Shown piece by piece: positions 6,487-13,916 of a DNA stretch of 18,974 nucleotides. Every line of letters begins with the position of its first letter. The first letter of the stretch is position 1. The stretch comes from Candidatus Rokuibacteriota bacterium (lineage in GTDB: Bacteria; Methylomirabilota; Methylomirabilia; Rokubacteriales; CSP1-6). The notes beneath the pieces were generated by a model that was given only the letters and a program-made list of their open reading frames with translations, was not told where the DNA came from and did not search any database. A program made the position numbers and the translations under genes. The stretch covers positions 1-18,974 of the forward strand of contig JACQCL010000176.1 of the NCBI GenBank assembly GCA_016201645.1, given 5' to 3'.

Positions 6487-9440
6487 GCTTTGCCGTGCTC
6501 CCGCGTCACTTTCTTCAAGTACGTGATCGCCGGACGGGTCCCCAGTTCCTCGAGGACGTGGTAGCCGCGCGGCGATCGGGATGACTTGGCGACCCGACTT
6601 GACGGATCCTTTAGGTTCCCGAAGACGATTGCCTGGGTCGGACAGGTCTGCTGGCACGCGGTCTCGAGATCCCCGTCGCGAACCAACCGCCCCTCATCGC
6701 GGGCGTGGTCCTTGGCAGCGATGATGCGCTGGATGCACATCGTGCATTTTTCCATCACGCCCAGCTGTCTGACCGTGACGTCGGGATTGAGCTGGAGGTG
6801 AAGTGGATCGGGGAAGGCGTGACTGCTCGACGTCGGAGAGCCGTAGTCCCACCAGTTGAACCGCCGGACGTGGTAGGGGCAGTTGTTGTTGCAGTAGCGC
6901 GTTCCGATGCAGCGGTTATAGATCTGGGCGTTGAGCCCTTCGTTGGTGTGGTAGCTGGCGAAGACCGGGCAGACCGGCTCGCAGGGCGCGACCTCGCAGT
7001 GCTGGCAGAGCATGGGGAGGAAGAGCGTCTCCGGATGGCCGGCCGGACCCTCCTGCCACCGCTCGATCCTGAGCCAGTGCATGTCGCGCCCGTAGGCGAC
7101 CTGCTCTTTTCCGACTACCGGCACGTTGTTCTCCGCCTTGCAGGCGATCACGCAGGCCTGACAGCCGATGCAGGAATCGATGTCGATCGTCATTCCCCAG
7201 CGATACTCCGGATACTTGGGATCGGGATACATGCTGGGGTGGCTGGCCTTCTCCGGGGCGGCGCCGCGCAGCTCGAGCTCGCGCGCGGTGGGCAGTGTCA
7301 CGTGTCGGGCCAGCTCTCGATTGTCCTGGTCGGCCGTCGCCTGAGGGATGGCCAGGGGACGCCGGCCCCCGGTCTTTGTGAGCGAGACTTTGACTGAGAG
7401 AAACGGCAGTCCCGCCGGTCCCGGGGCGGGCAGCAAGGCCAGAGGATTGGCGCCCCGGTCCTTGGCGTAGCGACCGTAGGCCGTGTGACCCTGACCGATC
7501 GGGATGGCGACGGCGCCGGCGTGAAGCGATTCGGAGATGTAGGCGGGCAGCTCGATTGCGCCGTGGGGTGACGCGACCTTCACAAGGTCGCCTTGTCGAA
7601 GCCCGAGCTTCTTGGCGACCTCGGCGGGAACCTCGACCCAGGAATCCCAGGTCACCTGGGTCATGGTGTCCGGGGCCTCCTGGAGCCACGGCTTGTTGGC
7701 TCCCCGTCCGTCGTAGAACCGGTGTGACGGATACACGAGGAGCGTGAGCCCCTGGGGATCACCCTCCACGGTCGCCGGCTTTCCCTGGACAGGCGCGGAC
7801 CGCGCCTGGACGGGAACGACCCCGATCTCCTTCCACGCGCCACCGCGTCGGAGCGACTCCTCCCAGAACTGATCGAACGGTGTCGCCGGGGAATATTCCC
7901 GCGCGATCCCCCGCCACTGGTCCTTCAGATAGGCTTGGAACGCCGGCCAGCGGAGCGGCCCTTTCCCCTCCGGCGTCCCCAGCACCTGCCGCCCCACGGA
8001 GAGCAGCACATCGCCGGCGCTCCTGGAATCAAAGACAGGCGCCATCGTCGGCTGCATCAGCCCGATCACGCCTTCGCGGGGGCTGAAATCACCCCAGGAC
8101 TCGAGCGCGTGGAGGTCGGGCAGGACCAGATGCGCTCGCTGCGTGGTCTCATCAGGCTGGTCGGAAAAACTCACGACAAGCGGGACTTTCTTCAGCGCCT
8201 CCGCCATCCCCCCAGCGGCCGGTAGCGCGAAGAGCGGATTGGCGTGGATCAGGAGCAGGATGTCAACCTCGCCATTGGCCATCCGCTGTGTCAGCAGTTG
8301 CGCGCCGACGTAGGGAGCGGCCTTCCCGAAGGCCGAGTCAGGCCCGAAGCGGACCGTTCGCCCCACGTTTCCCGCGGCGTAATTCAAGAGGTGGATCGCG
8401 ACCTGCGTCTCCACGGCGAAGGCGCTCGTGCCGGCGACGCCGCCGCCGATCGCCAAGCCCGGCTTGGCCTTGGCGAAGGTACGCGCGATATGCTTGATCG
8501 CCTCACCTGACACCCCCGATTGTCGGGCTGTGCTCTGGAGGTCCACCTTGCTGGCTGCGGCGCGGAGGAGCGCGATGTCCACTCCCGGGGCCTGGAGCCC
8601 TTCGTCGAGGATCACCCTGAGGATCGCCAGGGCGAGAAGCTCTTCGGTCCCCGGGGCGTTTTGGACCCATTCGTCGGCGTTTGCGGCGGTGAGGGACAGC
8701 CGGGGCTCGAGGTGGATGAACGTGCCCGCCTTGCCGTGCTTGAGGGCGTGCATCCGGGTGAAAGCCCGCGCATGCTCTACCGGCGAGAGCCAGGTCTCCA
8801 AAAAGTCGGCGCCGAAAGAGAGGAGCACATTGGCCTCTTCGATGGCGTAGTGCGGAATCGCGTCCCGGCCGAAGACGGTACGGCTCGCGTGGCGGATCGC
8901 CTCGTAGTTGAACGGCTCGTAATTCATCCGCTCAGCCCCGAGGGCGCCAGCCCACGCATCGAGGAGCCGCCCGAGGCTGCCGCTTTCGAGCTGGCTCACG
9001 ACGACGATCCGCTTGCCTTTCCCCTGTTTGACGAGGCCGGTCAGTCGCTCGACGAGGAACTTCTCCGCCTCCTCCCACTTGACAGGCCTGAGCGCCCCGG
9101 AGGCGTCCCGCCGCTGCATCGCTCCGCGCAGGCGATCGGGGTTGTAGGGCCCCTGGAGGCCCGCCTGTCCGCGAATGCAGAGCGTCCCCCGGTTGACCGG
9201 ATGGTCTGGATTGCCTTCGAGCTTGACCACGCGCCCCTCGCGGTTTCGCGCGACGACCCCGCATCACGCGGGACATTCGCGGCAGACCGTCGAAAACCAC
9301 GAGGCCACGCCAGGCACGAGGTTGTCAGCGGGCACCACAAGAGGGAGCAACGGCTCGGGCCCTCGCCCGCAGCCGGCGGCCGCAGCCGTGGCGGCCGATC
9401 CGGCCACGACCTTGAAGAAATCCCTCCTCTTCATGCCCAT
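6483..9440 (-). CDS. actB: Alternative complex III iron-sulfur subunit ActB, interrupted by an in-frame TGA at codon 59
   Basis: Large periplasmic subunit that carries electrons from ActC to the hemes. Read from ATG 9440 (or 9434) it is 985 codons, the normal ActB size. It starts with a Tat signal (MKRRDFFKVVAGS) and AAGC. The N-terminal domain resembles a molybdoprotein but in this family binds no molybdenum cofactor. The C-terminal domain has ferredoxin-like Cys groups: CIGCQACVIACKAENN near 756, CQHCEVAPCEPVCP near 812, CIGTRYCNNNCPYHVRRFNW near 843, CTMCIQRI near 900 and CQQTCPTQAI near 927. The anomaly is TGA at 9266-9264 inside CRECPA-stop-CGVVARNREG, where relatives have glycine (CPAGCG). 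Nothing else in the frame is broken. Conventional callers would start at GTG 9230 and lose the signal peptide. The TGA could be a substitution, a sequencing error or a recoded codon. Confidence 0.88.
9238..9253 (-). promoter_or_regulatory. Small hairpin just downstream of the actB TGA (possible SECIS-like element)
   Basis: On the minus strand TCGCG (9253-9249) pairs with CGCGA (9242-9238) around a six-base loop CGAAAC. The loop begins 16 nt and its G lies 17 nt after the TGA. Bacterial SECIS elements are expected to show a short stem with a G in the first two loop positions at about this distance. The lower stem is poor (a G-G mismatch, then C-G and U-G). Such hairpins occur by chance in GC-rich DNA, so this is only suggestive. 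Confidence 0.3.
9264..9266 (-). other. In-frame TGA codon in actB at a conserved glycine position
   Basis: The minus-strand codons around this point read TGT CCC GCG TGA TGC GGG, i.e. C-P-A-stop-C-G. Both sides are in the same frame, from the Tat signal at 9440 to the normal stop at 6483. A single G-to-T change from GGA would create it. TGA ends most other genes here, so general reassignment of UGA to glycine is excluded by the window itself. Confidence 0.9.
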
Positions 9441-9462
9441 GCGGCTTCGCGTCTCCCTTCGA

Positions 9463-9524
9463 GCGCGGGCTTGGCCCGCGCAACCCGTCTGGGGGAGGCC
9501 TCGGCGGGGGCCGTCGAGGCCCCC
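9463..9524 (-). repeat. Hairpin cluster between actA and actB
   Basis: The 94 bp between the two genes contain a perfect 8-bp inverted repeat with a 3-base loop (9463-9470 with 9474-9481) and a perfect 7-bp one with a 5-base loop (9506-9512 with 9518-9524). A third pairing, 9497-9503 with 9515-9521, is also perfect over 7 bp and excludes the second. No T-run follows on the minus strand, so these look like an RNA-processing, stability or attenuation element rather than an intrinsic terminator. This is the only sizeable gap inside the act operon. Confidence 0.55.
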
Positions 9525-9534
9525 TTCGATTCTG

Positions 9535-10113
9535 TCAATGATGACAGACTACGCACTCGAGCGGCGCCTTGGTCTTCTTCGTGGCGTTCATCGTCGTGTG
9601 ACAGTCGACGCACCAGCCCATCGTGAGCGGCGTGGGGGTGGGCGCGAACGTCACCAGGTTCAACAGATCATTGGCAAGGTTCTGGCCGGTCTTCGCACTC
9701 ACGACGGCCATGGTTTCGACGGGTCCATGGCAGGTCTGGCAAGTGACTCCGGCCCGGATGTGGGGTTTGTGGGGGAAGTGGACGTATTCGGGAACCTTGA
9801 AGACCCTCACCCACGGGATCGGTTTCTGCTCGTTGAAGAACTGCGCGAGCTTCTGGATCTCCGGCCGGTCGGCCGCCGTGATCCTGTGGCATCCCATGCA
9901 GCGCGTGACGGACGGCAGGCCGGCGTACTCAGAGCGGCGCGCGTCCGCATGGCAATACTGGCAGTCAATCTTGTACTGGCCGGCGTGGAGCTGGTGACTG
10001 AAGAGAATTGGCTGGGGCGGGGCGGCGGCTTGTCCGCGGGTGGAAGAGGCCACGAAGCCGAGGACGGCGAGGAACATGAGGGCGAGAACGCCGGCGCCCA
10101 CCCATATCCGCAT
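9535..10113 (-). CDS. actA: Alternative complex III pentaheme cytochrome c subunit ActA
   Basis: Multiheme cytochrome subunit of alternative complex III. The 192-residue protein starts at ATG 10113 with an N-terminal hydrophobic segment (about 5-23) that serves as signal or membrane anchor. Five CxxCH heme sites are present: CQYCH 51-55, CMGCH 72-76, CQTCH 125-129, CVDCH 168-172 and CVVCH 187-191, ending in a final His. Additional His residues (FSHQLHAG, VHFPHKPHIR) can supply distal ligands. An AAGGAG lies about 13 bases before the start, somewhat far. It is the first gene of actABCDEF, behind a candidate promoter at 10208-10237, and is separated from actB by a hairpin-rich 94-bp gap. Confidence 0.94.
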   Translation of the reverse strand: MRIWVGAGVLALMFLAVLGFVASSTRGQAAAPPQPILFSHQLHAGQYKIDCQYCHADARRSEYAGLPSVTRCMGCHRITAADRPEIQKLAQFFNEQKPIPWVRVFKVPEYVHFPHKPHIRAGVTCQTCHGPVETMAVVSAKTGQNLANDLLNLVTFAPTPTPLTMGWCVDCHTTMNATKKTKAPLECVVCHH

Positions 10114-10207
10114 CTCGTTTTACGCGCTCCTTGGCCCGACGAAGCCGAACGTGAGTGCCGTTCCCGAATGGAGTCGGAAGGCGTGACTCCCGGCTGAAAC
10201 CTTGCGA

Positions 10208-10237
10208 ATCCTATCACCCGTTCTCCCCGGCCGTCAA
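10208..10237 (-). promoter_or_regulatory. Candidate sigma70-type promoter of the act operon
   Basis: Minus strand TTGACG (10237-10232), 18-bp spacer, TAGGAT (10213-10208). Transcription would start near 10200, leaving a leader of nearly 90 nt before actA. The leader holds a small imperfect hairpin at 10161-10179. It is positioned correctly in the only large gap upstream of actA. Confidence 0.5.
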
Positions 10238-10284
10238 TAGTGTAATCCGGAGAGCGGGTGGTCTGTGCTCTCGAGCGCGGGGTT

Positions 10285-10346
10285 CCCCCCCGCAAGCTGG
10301 GGGGAGGTTCGGAAGGGGCGGGTACCCGCGCCCGCAGGGCGTGGGT
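10285..10346 (-). terminator. GC hairpins downstream of hemL, possible terminator region
   Basis: Two dyads follow the hemL stop at 10365: 10324-10333 with 10337-10346 (10 bp, one mismatch, loop GCA) and a C-run/G-run pair at 10285-10291 with 10299-10304. Neither has a T-tract on the minus strand, so termination would be weak or factor-dependent. The rest of the 10114-10364 gap holds the act promoter and leader; I see no gene in it. Confidence 0.35.
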
Positions 10347-10364
10347 GCGCCCGCCGCCGAGGTT

Positions 10365-11642
10365 CTAGAGAGCGCGGAAGACCTCCCGCGCAGCCGCCCC
10401 GGCGCTGTCGATGTCCGCCTCTGAGTGGGCCAGGGAGACAAAGGCCGCTTCGAACTGGGAGGGGGCGAAGAAGACACCGCGGGCGAGCATGCCCTGAAAG
10501 AACTTTGCGTATCGGCTCGTGTTCGAACGCTTGGCCGACTCGAAGTCGGTCACCGGGCCCGCGGCAAAGAACGGGGTGAGCATCGAGCCGACTCGGTTTA
10601 CGGTCAACAGGACCCCGGCTTCCCGCGCCGCCGCTTCCACCCCGGCCTGGAGTTTCGCCCCCATAGCCTCCAGGCGCCGGTACACCGTGGGGTCCGCGAG
10701 CGCCCGGAGGGTTGCCAGCCCGGCGGTGACCGTCAGGGGATTGCCGGAGAGGGTGCCGGCCTGATAGACCTTCCCGAGAGGGGCGACGTGCTCCATGAGG
10801 TCCCGGCGGCCTCCGTAGGCCCCGACGGGGAGACCACCGCCGATGATCTTCCCGAGGCAGGTGAGGTCGGGGCTCACGCCGTAGAACGACTGGGCACCGC
10901 CGTACGCGACCCGGAAGCCCGTGATCACCTCGTCGAAGATCAGAAGCGCGCCGTGGTGGCGCGTGAGGTCACGAAGCCCCTGGAGAAATCCTCGGGTGGG
11001 AGGCACGACCCCCATGTTCCCGGCCACCGGTTCGACAATCACCGCTGCGATTTTGCCGTCCCGTGTCTCCAACGTCCGCCGCACGGCCGCGAGATCGTTG
11101 AACGGCAGGGTGAGCGTCAGCGACGCGAGAGCCGAGGGAACCCCGAGGCTGTCGGGAATGGAGAAGGTCGCCCCACCCGAGCCGGCTTTCACGAGCAGGC
11201 TGTCGGCGTGACCGTGATAGCATCCCTCGAACTTGATGATGGCGTCCCGGCCGGTCGCGCCCCGGGCGAGGCGGATGGCGCTCATGGCCGCCTCGGTCCC
11301 CGAGGAGACGAGCCTCACCATCTCGACGGAGGGAATTGCGCGCGAGATGAGCTCGGCCAGCTCCACCTCTCGGGCCGTCGGGGCTCCGAAGCTCGTCCCG
11401 CGCCGGATGGCTTCACCAACCGCCTCGACGACGGGCGCCGGGGCATGCCCGAGGATCAGCGGCCCCCAGGAGCCAAGGAAGTCCAAGTAAGAGCGACCAT
11501 CCTCGTCCCAGATTCTGGCGCCCTCACCACGCGAAACAAAAAAGGGGCGGCCGCCCACCGCCCCGAACGCGCGGACGGGGCTGTTCACGCCTCCAGGCAT
11601 CAGGCGTCGCCCCCGCTCGTAGAGCGCCTCCGAGCCGGTCAC
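10365..11642 (-). CDS. hemL: Glutamate-1-semialdehyde 2,1-aminomutase HemL
   Basis: PLP enzyme that converts glutamate-1-semialdehyde to 5-aminolevulinate, the step after HemA in the C5 heme pathway. It has 425 residues, the usual length. Motifs: LMPGGVNSPVRAFGAVGG at 14-31, SSGTEAAMSAIRLAR at 113-127 for the phosphate side of PLP, CYHGHAD at 141-147, FDEVITGFR at 236-244, and Lys265 in CLGKIIGGGLPVGAYGG as the PLP Schiff-base lysine. I chose GTG 11642, one base after the stop of the JAMM gene (TGAGGTG); a longer in-frame reading to 11864 lies within that gene and is rejected. It is the last gene of the Rrf2-cysK-CysO-Mec transcription unit, separated from the other hem genes. Confidence 0.95.
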   Translation of the reverse strand: MTGSEALYERGRRLMPGGVNSPVRAFGAVGGRPFFVSRGEGARIWDEDGRSYLDFLGSWGPLILGHAPAPVVEAVGEAIRRGTSFGAPTAREVELAELISRAIPSVEMVRLVSSGTEAAMSAIRLARGATGRDAIIKFEGCYHGHADSLLVKAGSGGATFSIPDSLGVPSALASLTLTLPFNDLAAVRRTLETRDGKIAAVIVEPVAGNMGVVPPTRGFLQGLRDLTRHHGALLIFDEVITGFRVAYGGAQSFYGVSPDLTCLGKIIGGGLPVGAYGGRRDLMEHVAPLGKVYQAGTLSGNPLTVTAGLATLRALADPTVYRRLEAMGAKLQAGVEAAAREAGVLLTVNRVGSMLTPFFAAGPVTDFESAKRSNTSRYAKFFQGMLARGVFFAPSQFEAAFVSLAHSEADIDSAGAAAREVFRAL

Positions 11643-11643
11643 C

Positions 11644-12105
11644 TCACGGCCTCGGGAAATCGAGCGGAACAAAATCACGCTGCTCGAGGCTCCAGGCGAA
11701 GGCGGCAGCCTTGGCCGCCTTGCCCTCCACGATCGACACCACCACGTAGGTCGCCTCCGGGTACGCGGGCTCGCCTTGAACGAGCGCGTTCTGCTTGTCG
11801 GTCTCGGAAAAGTACGCGCCCGCGTTGATATGGGAGTGGTAGATGACCCGGACACGGTAGCCATCGCTCTCGAGGTTGCCGATCCTCAGGAGGTCCTTGG
11901 GATCCACGTGAAAGGCGGTGCGGGCGTCGCGCGCGTAGCGTTCGGGATCCTTGGCGTGGAGCTCGTTCTGGACATTACGGCAGGGAATCAAAAGACGCTG
12001 GCCGGGGAACCCCTCCTTTTCGAGGACCACGCCGCAGCACTCCGAGGGGTATTCGTTCTCCGCTTGGATCCGGACTTGCGCGAACTCCGCCCGGCTGAGG
12101 ATCAT
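11644..12105 (-). CDS. JAMM/MPN+ metallopeptidase, Mec-like (CysO-peptide hydrolase)
   Basis: Zinc isopeptidase of the Mov34/MPN family. In mycobacteria the Mec enzyme releases cysteine from a CysO-cysteine adduct; that role is inferred here from context. The 153-residue protein has the full JAMM set: Glu22 in PSECCGVV, His90-Ser91-His92, Ser100 and Asp103 in HSHINAGAYFSETD. ATG 12105 overlaps the sulfur-carrier stop as ATGA, so the two are translationally coupled, and hemL begins one base after this gene ends. Because the neighbouring carrier ends in GGR, the peptidase may also trim the terminal Arg to expose GG. Both roles are plausible and not exclusive. Confidence 0.88.
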   Translation of the reverse strand: MILSRAEFAQVRIQAENEYPSECCGVVLEKEGFPGQRLLIPCRNVQNELHAKDPERYARDARTAFHVDPKDLLRIGNLESDGYRVRVIYHSHINAGAYFSETDKQNALVQGEPAYPEATYVVVSIVEGKAAKAAAFAWSLEQRDFVPLDFPRP

Positions 12106-12380
12106 CGCCCTCCAGCCAGCGCCGGGATGATCGTGACCTCGTCTCCGTCTTTCAACGGTGTCGCCAGACCTTCAAGCGCCTCGATGGCCTCGCTGTTCAC
12201 GTAGATGTTGACATGGTGATGCACCTCGCCCTGCTCGTTTCGCACAAGGCCTTTCAGGCCGCTGAAGTCGGCCTCGAGCTGATCGAGGAGGCCGCGGACG
12301 TCCGGAGCCTCCACCTCCACCCGATCTTTGTTGTTGGTGGCCCGACGGAACGGAGTTGGAATGTACACCTGTACGGCCAT
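12102..12380 (-). CDS. Ubiquitin-like sulfur carrier protein, CysO/MoaD/ThiS family, ending in GGR
   Basis: Small beta-grasp carrier (92 residues) that would hold sulfur as a C-terminal thiocarboxylate for cysteine synthesis. It starts VQVYIPTPFR and contains the CysO-like VNIYVNSEAIEALEGLATPLKDGDEVTIIPALAGG. The last codons read GGA GGG CGA TGA, so an Arg follows the diglycine; the mycobacterial CysO I recall ends at GG. ATG 12380 has a near-perfect AGGAGGT seven bases upstream. The stop overlaps the JAMM gene start. Placed between a cysteine synthase and a Mec-like peptidase, a cysteine-synthesis role is better supported than a molybdopterin or thiamin one. Confidence 0.88.
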   Translation of the reverse strand: MAVQVYIPTPFRRATNNKDRVEVEAPDVRGLLDQLEADFSGLKGLVRNEQGEVHHHVNIYVNSEAIEALEGLATPLKDGDEVTIIPALAGGR

Positions 12381-12420
12381 GCGTAAACCTCCTCAGGCGG
12401 CCCGGGTTCCCACGCGCCCG

Positions 12421-13365
12421 CTAAAACGTCAGACTCAGGTAGCGCTCGCCGGTGTCGGGAAGAATGGTGACGACAACCTGCTCCGCGGTCAACCGCCCTG
12501 CCACCTGACACGCTGCGAAGACGGCTGCCCCCGCCGATACTCCCACCAGCAATCCTTCCTCCCGGATCAGCCGGCTGGCGGTGGTGATGGCGTCCTCGTC
12601 CCGCACCTGGATGATTTCGTCGAGGAGCTTGATGTTCAGCACCCCCGGGACGAAGGACGCGCCGATCCCTTGGATCGCGTGCGGGCGGTCCTTCCCGCCG
12701 GAGAGCACGGGAGACCTCGCGGGCTCCACCCCGATGATCCGCACCCCCGGGACTTTCTCCTTCAGGGCTTCCCCCACCCCAGTAATCGTCCCTCCCGTCC
12801 CGATCCCCGCGACGAAGGCGTCTAATCGGCCTTCCGTCGCGTTCAGGATCTCACGCGCTGTCGTCCGCCGATGAACCTCGGGGTTGGCCGGGTTTTCAAA
12901 CTGCTGGGGCATGAAGTAGTCCGGGTGCTCCCGTAGGAGCTCCTGCGCCGCGTGGACGGCGCCGGTCATCCCTTCGATGGCCGGCGTCAGGTGCAGCTCC
13001 GCGCCCAGCCGGGAGAGAAGCCGCTGGCGCTCGACGCTCATGTCGTCCGGCATGGTCAGGATGAGCCGGTAGCTTCTCACAGCCGCCACCATCGCGAGGC
13101 CGATCCCGGTATTTCCGCTCGTGGGCTCGACAATGGTGGAGCCGGGCTTCAGGAGCCCGCGCCGCTCCGCATCCTCGACCATGCTCACGGCGATCCGATC
13201 CTTCACGCTTCCCCCCGGGTTCAGCGACTCGACCTTGGCAAGCACCGAGGCGCCGCCCGGCTTCGGCAGTCTGTTGAGGCGAACGAGCGGGGTGTTTCCG
13301 ACCAGCTCCAGCACGGACGAGGCAACTTTCGGTCGCCCCACCGCTTCTGCTCGGCGTTGAGCCAT
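12421..13365 (-). CDS. cysK: PLP-dependent cysteine synthase (CysK type)
   Basis: Makes cysteine from an activated serine and a sulfur donor. From ATG 13365 it has 314 residues. Lys55 in GGSVKDR is the PLP lysine, PTSGNTG (81-87) the substrate loop, GIGTGGTITG (188-196) the phosphate-binding loop and Ser277 in VGVSAGA the pyridine-nitrogen contact. The region GGKDRPHAIQGIG resembles O-acetylserine sulfhydrylases more than the CysO-dependent CysM of mycobacteria. I chose ATG 13365 because AGGAAAGG lies upstream; a TTG at 13404 in frame would add 13 residues. The gene lies between an Rrf2 regulator and the CysO-like carrier, so its physiological sulfur donor may be either sulfide or carrier thiocarboxylate. 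Confidence 0.93.
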   Translation of the reverse strand: MAQRRAEAVGRPKVASSVLELVGNTPLVRLNRLPKPGGASVLAKVESLNPGGSVKDRIAVSMVEDAERRGLLKPGSTIVEPTSGNTGIGLAMVAAVRSYRLILTMPDDMSVERQRLLSRLGAELHLTPAIEGMTGAVHAAQELLREHPDYFMPQQFENPANPEVHRRTTAREILNATEGRLDAFVAGIGTGGTITGVGEALKEKVPGVRIIGVEPARSPVLSGGKDRPHAIQGIGASFVPGVLNIKLLDEIIQVRDEDAITTASRLIREEGLLVGVSAGAAVFAACQVAGRLTAEQVVVTILPDTGERYLSLTF

Positions 13366-13409
13366 AGCGCCCTTTCCTATCGGGGTGTCGTGGTTCACGG
13401 ACAAAAAAA

Positions 13410-13856
13410 TTAGATGTGGTACATCGGACGCAGCGCGCTCCGCCGTTGCTCCGCCCGTCGGCAGAGATCGCCGAAAGAGATATGGTCAACGACTCCCGAG
13501 ACCGCCGCGGAGATCTCCCCCCAGAGCTCCTCGAGATCGCTCCCGTGATCTGAGGCCGAACGTTTTCCCGGGCGCCGCCCCGCGCCGGCCTGTTCCAGCG
13601 ACCCTTCCATGGCGCGCAGCACCGCGCCGACGGAGATCTCCTGAGGCGGCCGCATCAGATGGTACCCGCCGGCCGAGCCGCGCTTGGATTGGAGAAACCC
13701 GGCGCGCTTGAGGAGCAGAAGAACCTGCTCGAGATAGCGCTGGGGGATCGCCTGGCGCTCGGCGATATCCTGAATCGGGATCAGCCCTTTGCCGTAATGG
13801 AGGGCCAGATCCAGCATCGCCTTGACGGCGTATTCGCCCTTGGCTGAGATCCGCAT
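13410..13856 (-). CDS. Rrf2 family transcriptional regulator (CymR-like, no Fe-S cysteines)
   Basis: Winged-helix repressor, 148 residues. Rrf2 features: MRISAKGEYAVKAMLDLALHYG at the start, IAERQAIPQRYLEQVLLLLKRAGFL as the recognition region, and SKRGSAGGYHLMRPPQEISVG as the wing. IscR-type members carry three cysteines around residues 90-105; this stretch has none, and the only cysteine is near residue 130. It is therefore more like CymR, which controls cysteine genes in Firmicutes together with CysK. It is first in the rrf2-cysK-CysO-Mec-hemL unit, 44 bp before cysK, so control of this unit by cysteine supply is a reasonable inference. The ribosome site is weak. Confidence 0.88.
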   Translation of the reverse strand: MRISAKGEYAVKAMLDLALHYGKGLIPIQDIAERQAIPQRYLEQVLLLLKRAGFLQSKRGSAGGYHLMRPPQEISVGAVLRAMEGSLEQAGAGRRPGKRSASDHGSDLEELWGEISAAVSGVVDHISFGDLCRRAEQRRSALRPMYHI

Positions 13857-13886
13857 TCTGCCGTCGCGTGGTGGTGGGTCGCTCCC

Positions 13887-13916
13887 ACTCTACCCTCTGC
13901 CATTTTTGCGTGTCAA
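13887..13916 (-). promoter_or_regulatory. Candidate sigma70-type promoter of the Rrf2-cysteine unit
   Basis: Minus strand TTGACA (13916-13911), an 18-bp spacer and TAGAGT (13892-13887). The -35 box is a consensus match and overlaps the hemB stop codon (13915-13913). The start site would be near 13880, about 24 nt before the Rrf2 ATG. No clear operator palindrome is visible. Confidence 0.6.

Noticed and set aside
5140..6564. A 474-codon open frame on the plus strand opposite actC
   Set aside because: It is antisense to a clear membrane protein, is unnaturally rich in charged residues and proline, and arises from high third-position GC in actC.
6483..9230. actB as a shorter gene starting at GTG 9230
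   Set aside because: No ribosome site is seen there, and it would drop the Tat signal and the conserved CREC-P-A segment that continue in the same frame up to 9440.
9264..9266. UGA read as glycine throughout the genome (as in Gracilibacteria)
   Set aside because: TGA ends most of the genes here, with typical ATGA or TGATG overlaps, so it is an ordinary stop elsewhere.
10114..10364. Short open frames in the hemL-actA gap
   Set aside because: They have no ribosome site or family resemblance; the region is better explained by hairpins, promoter and leader.
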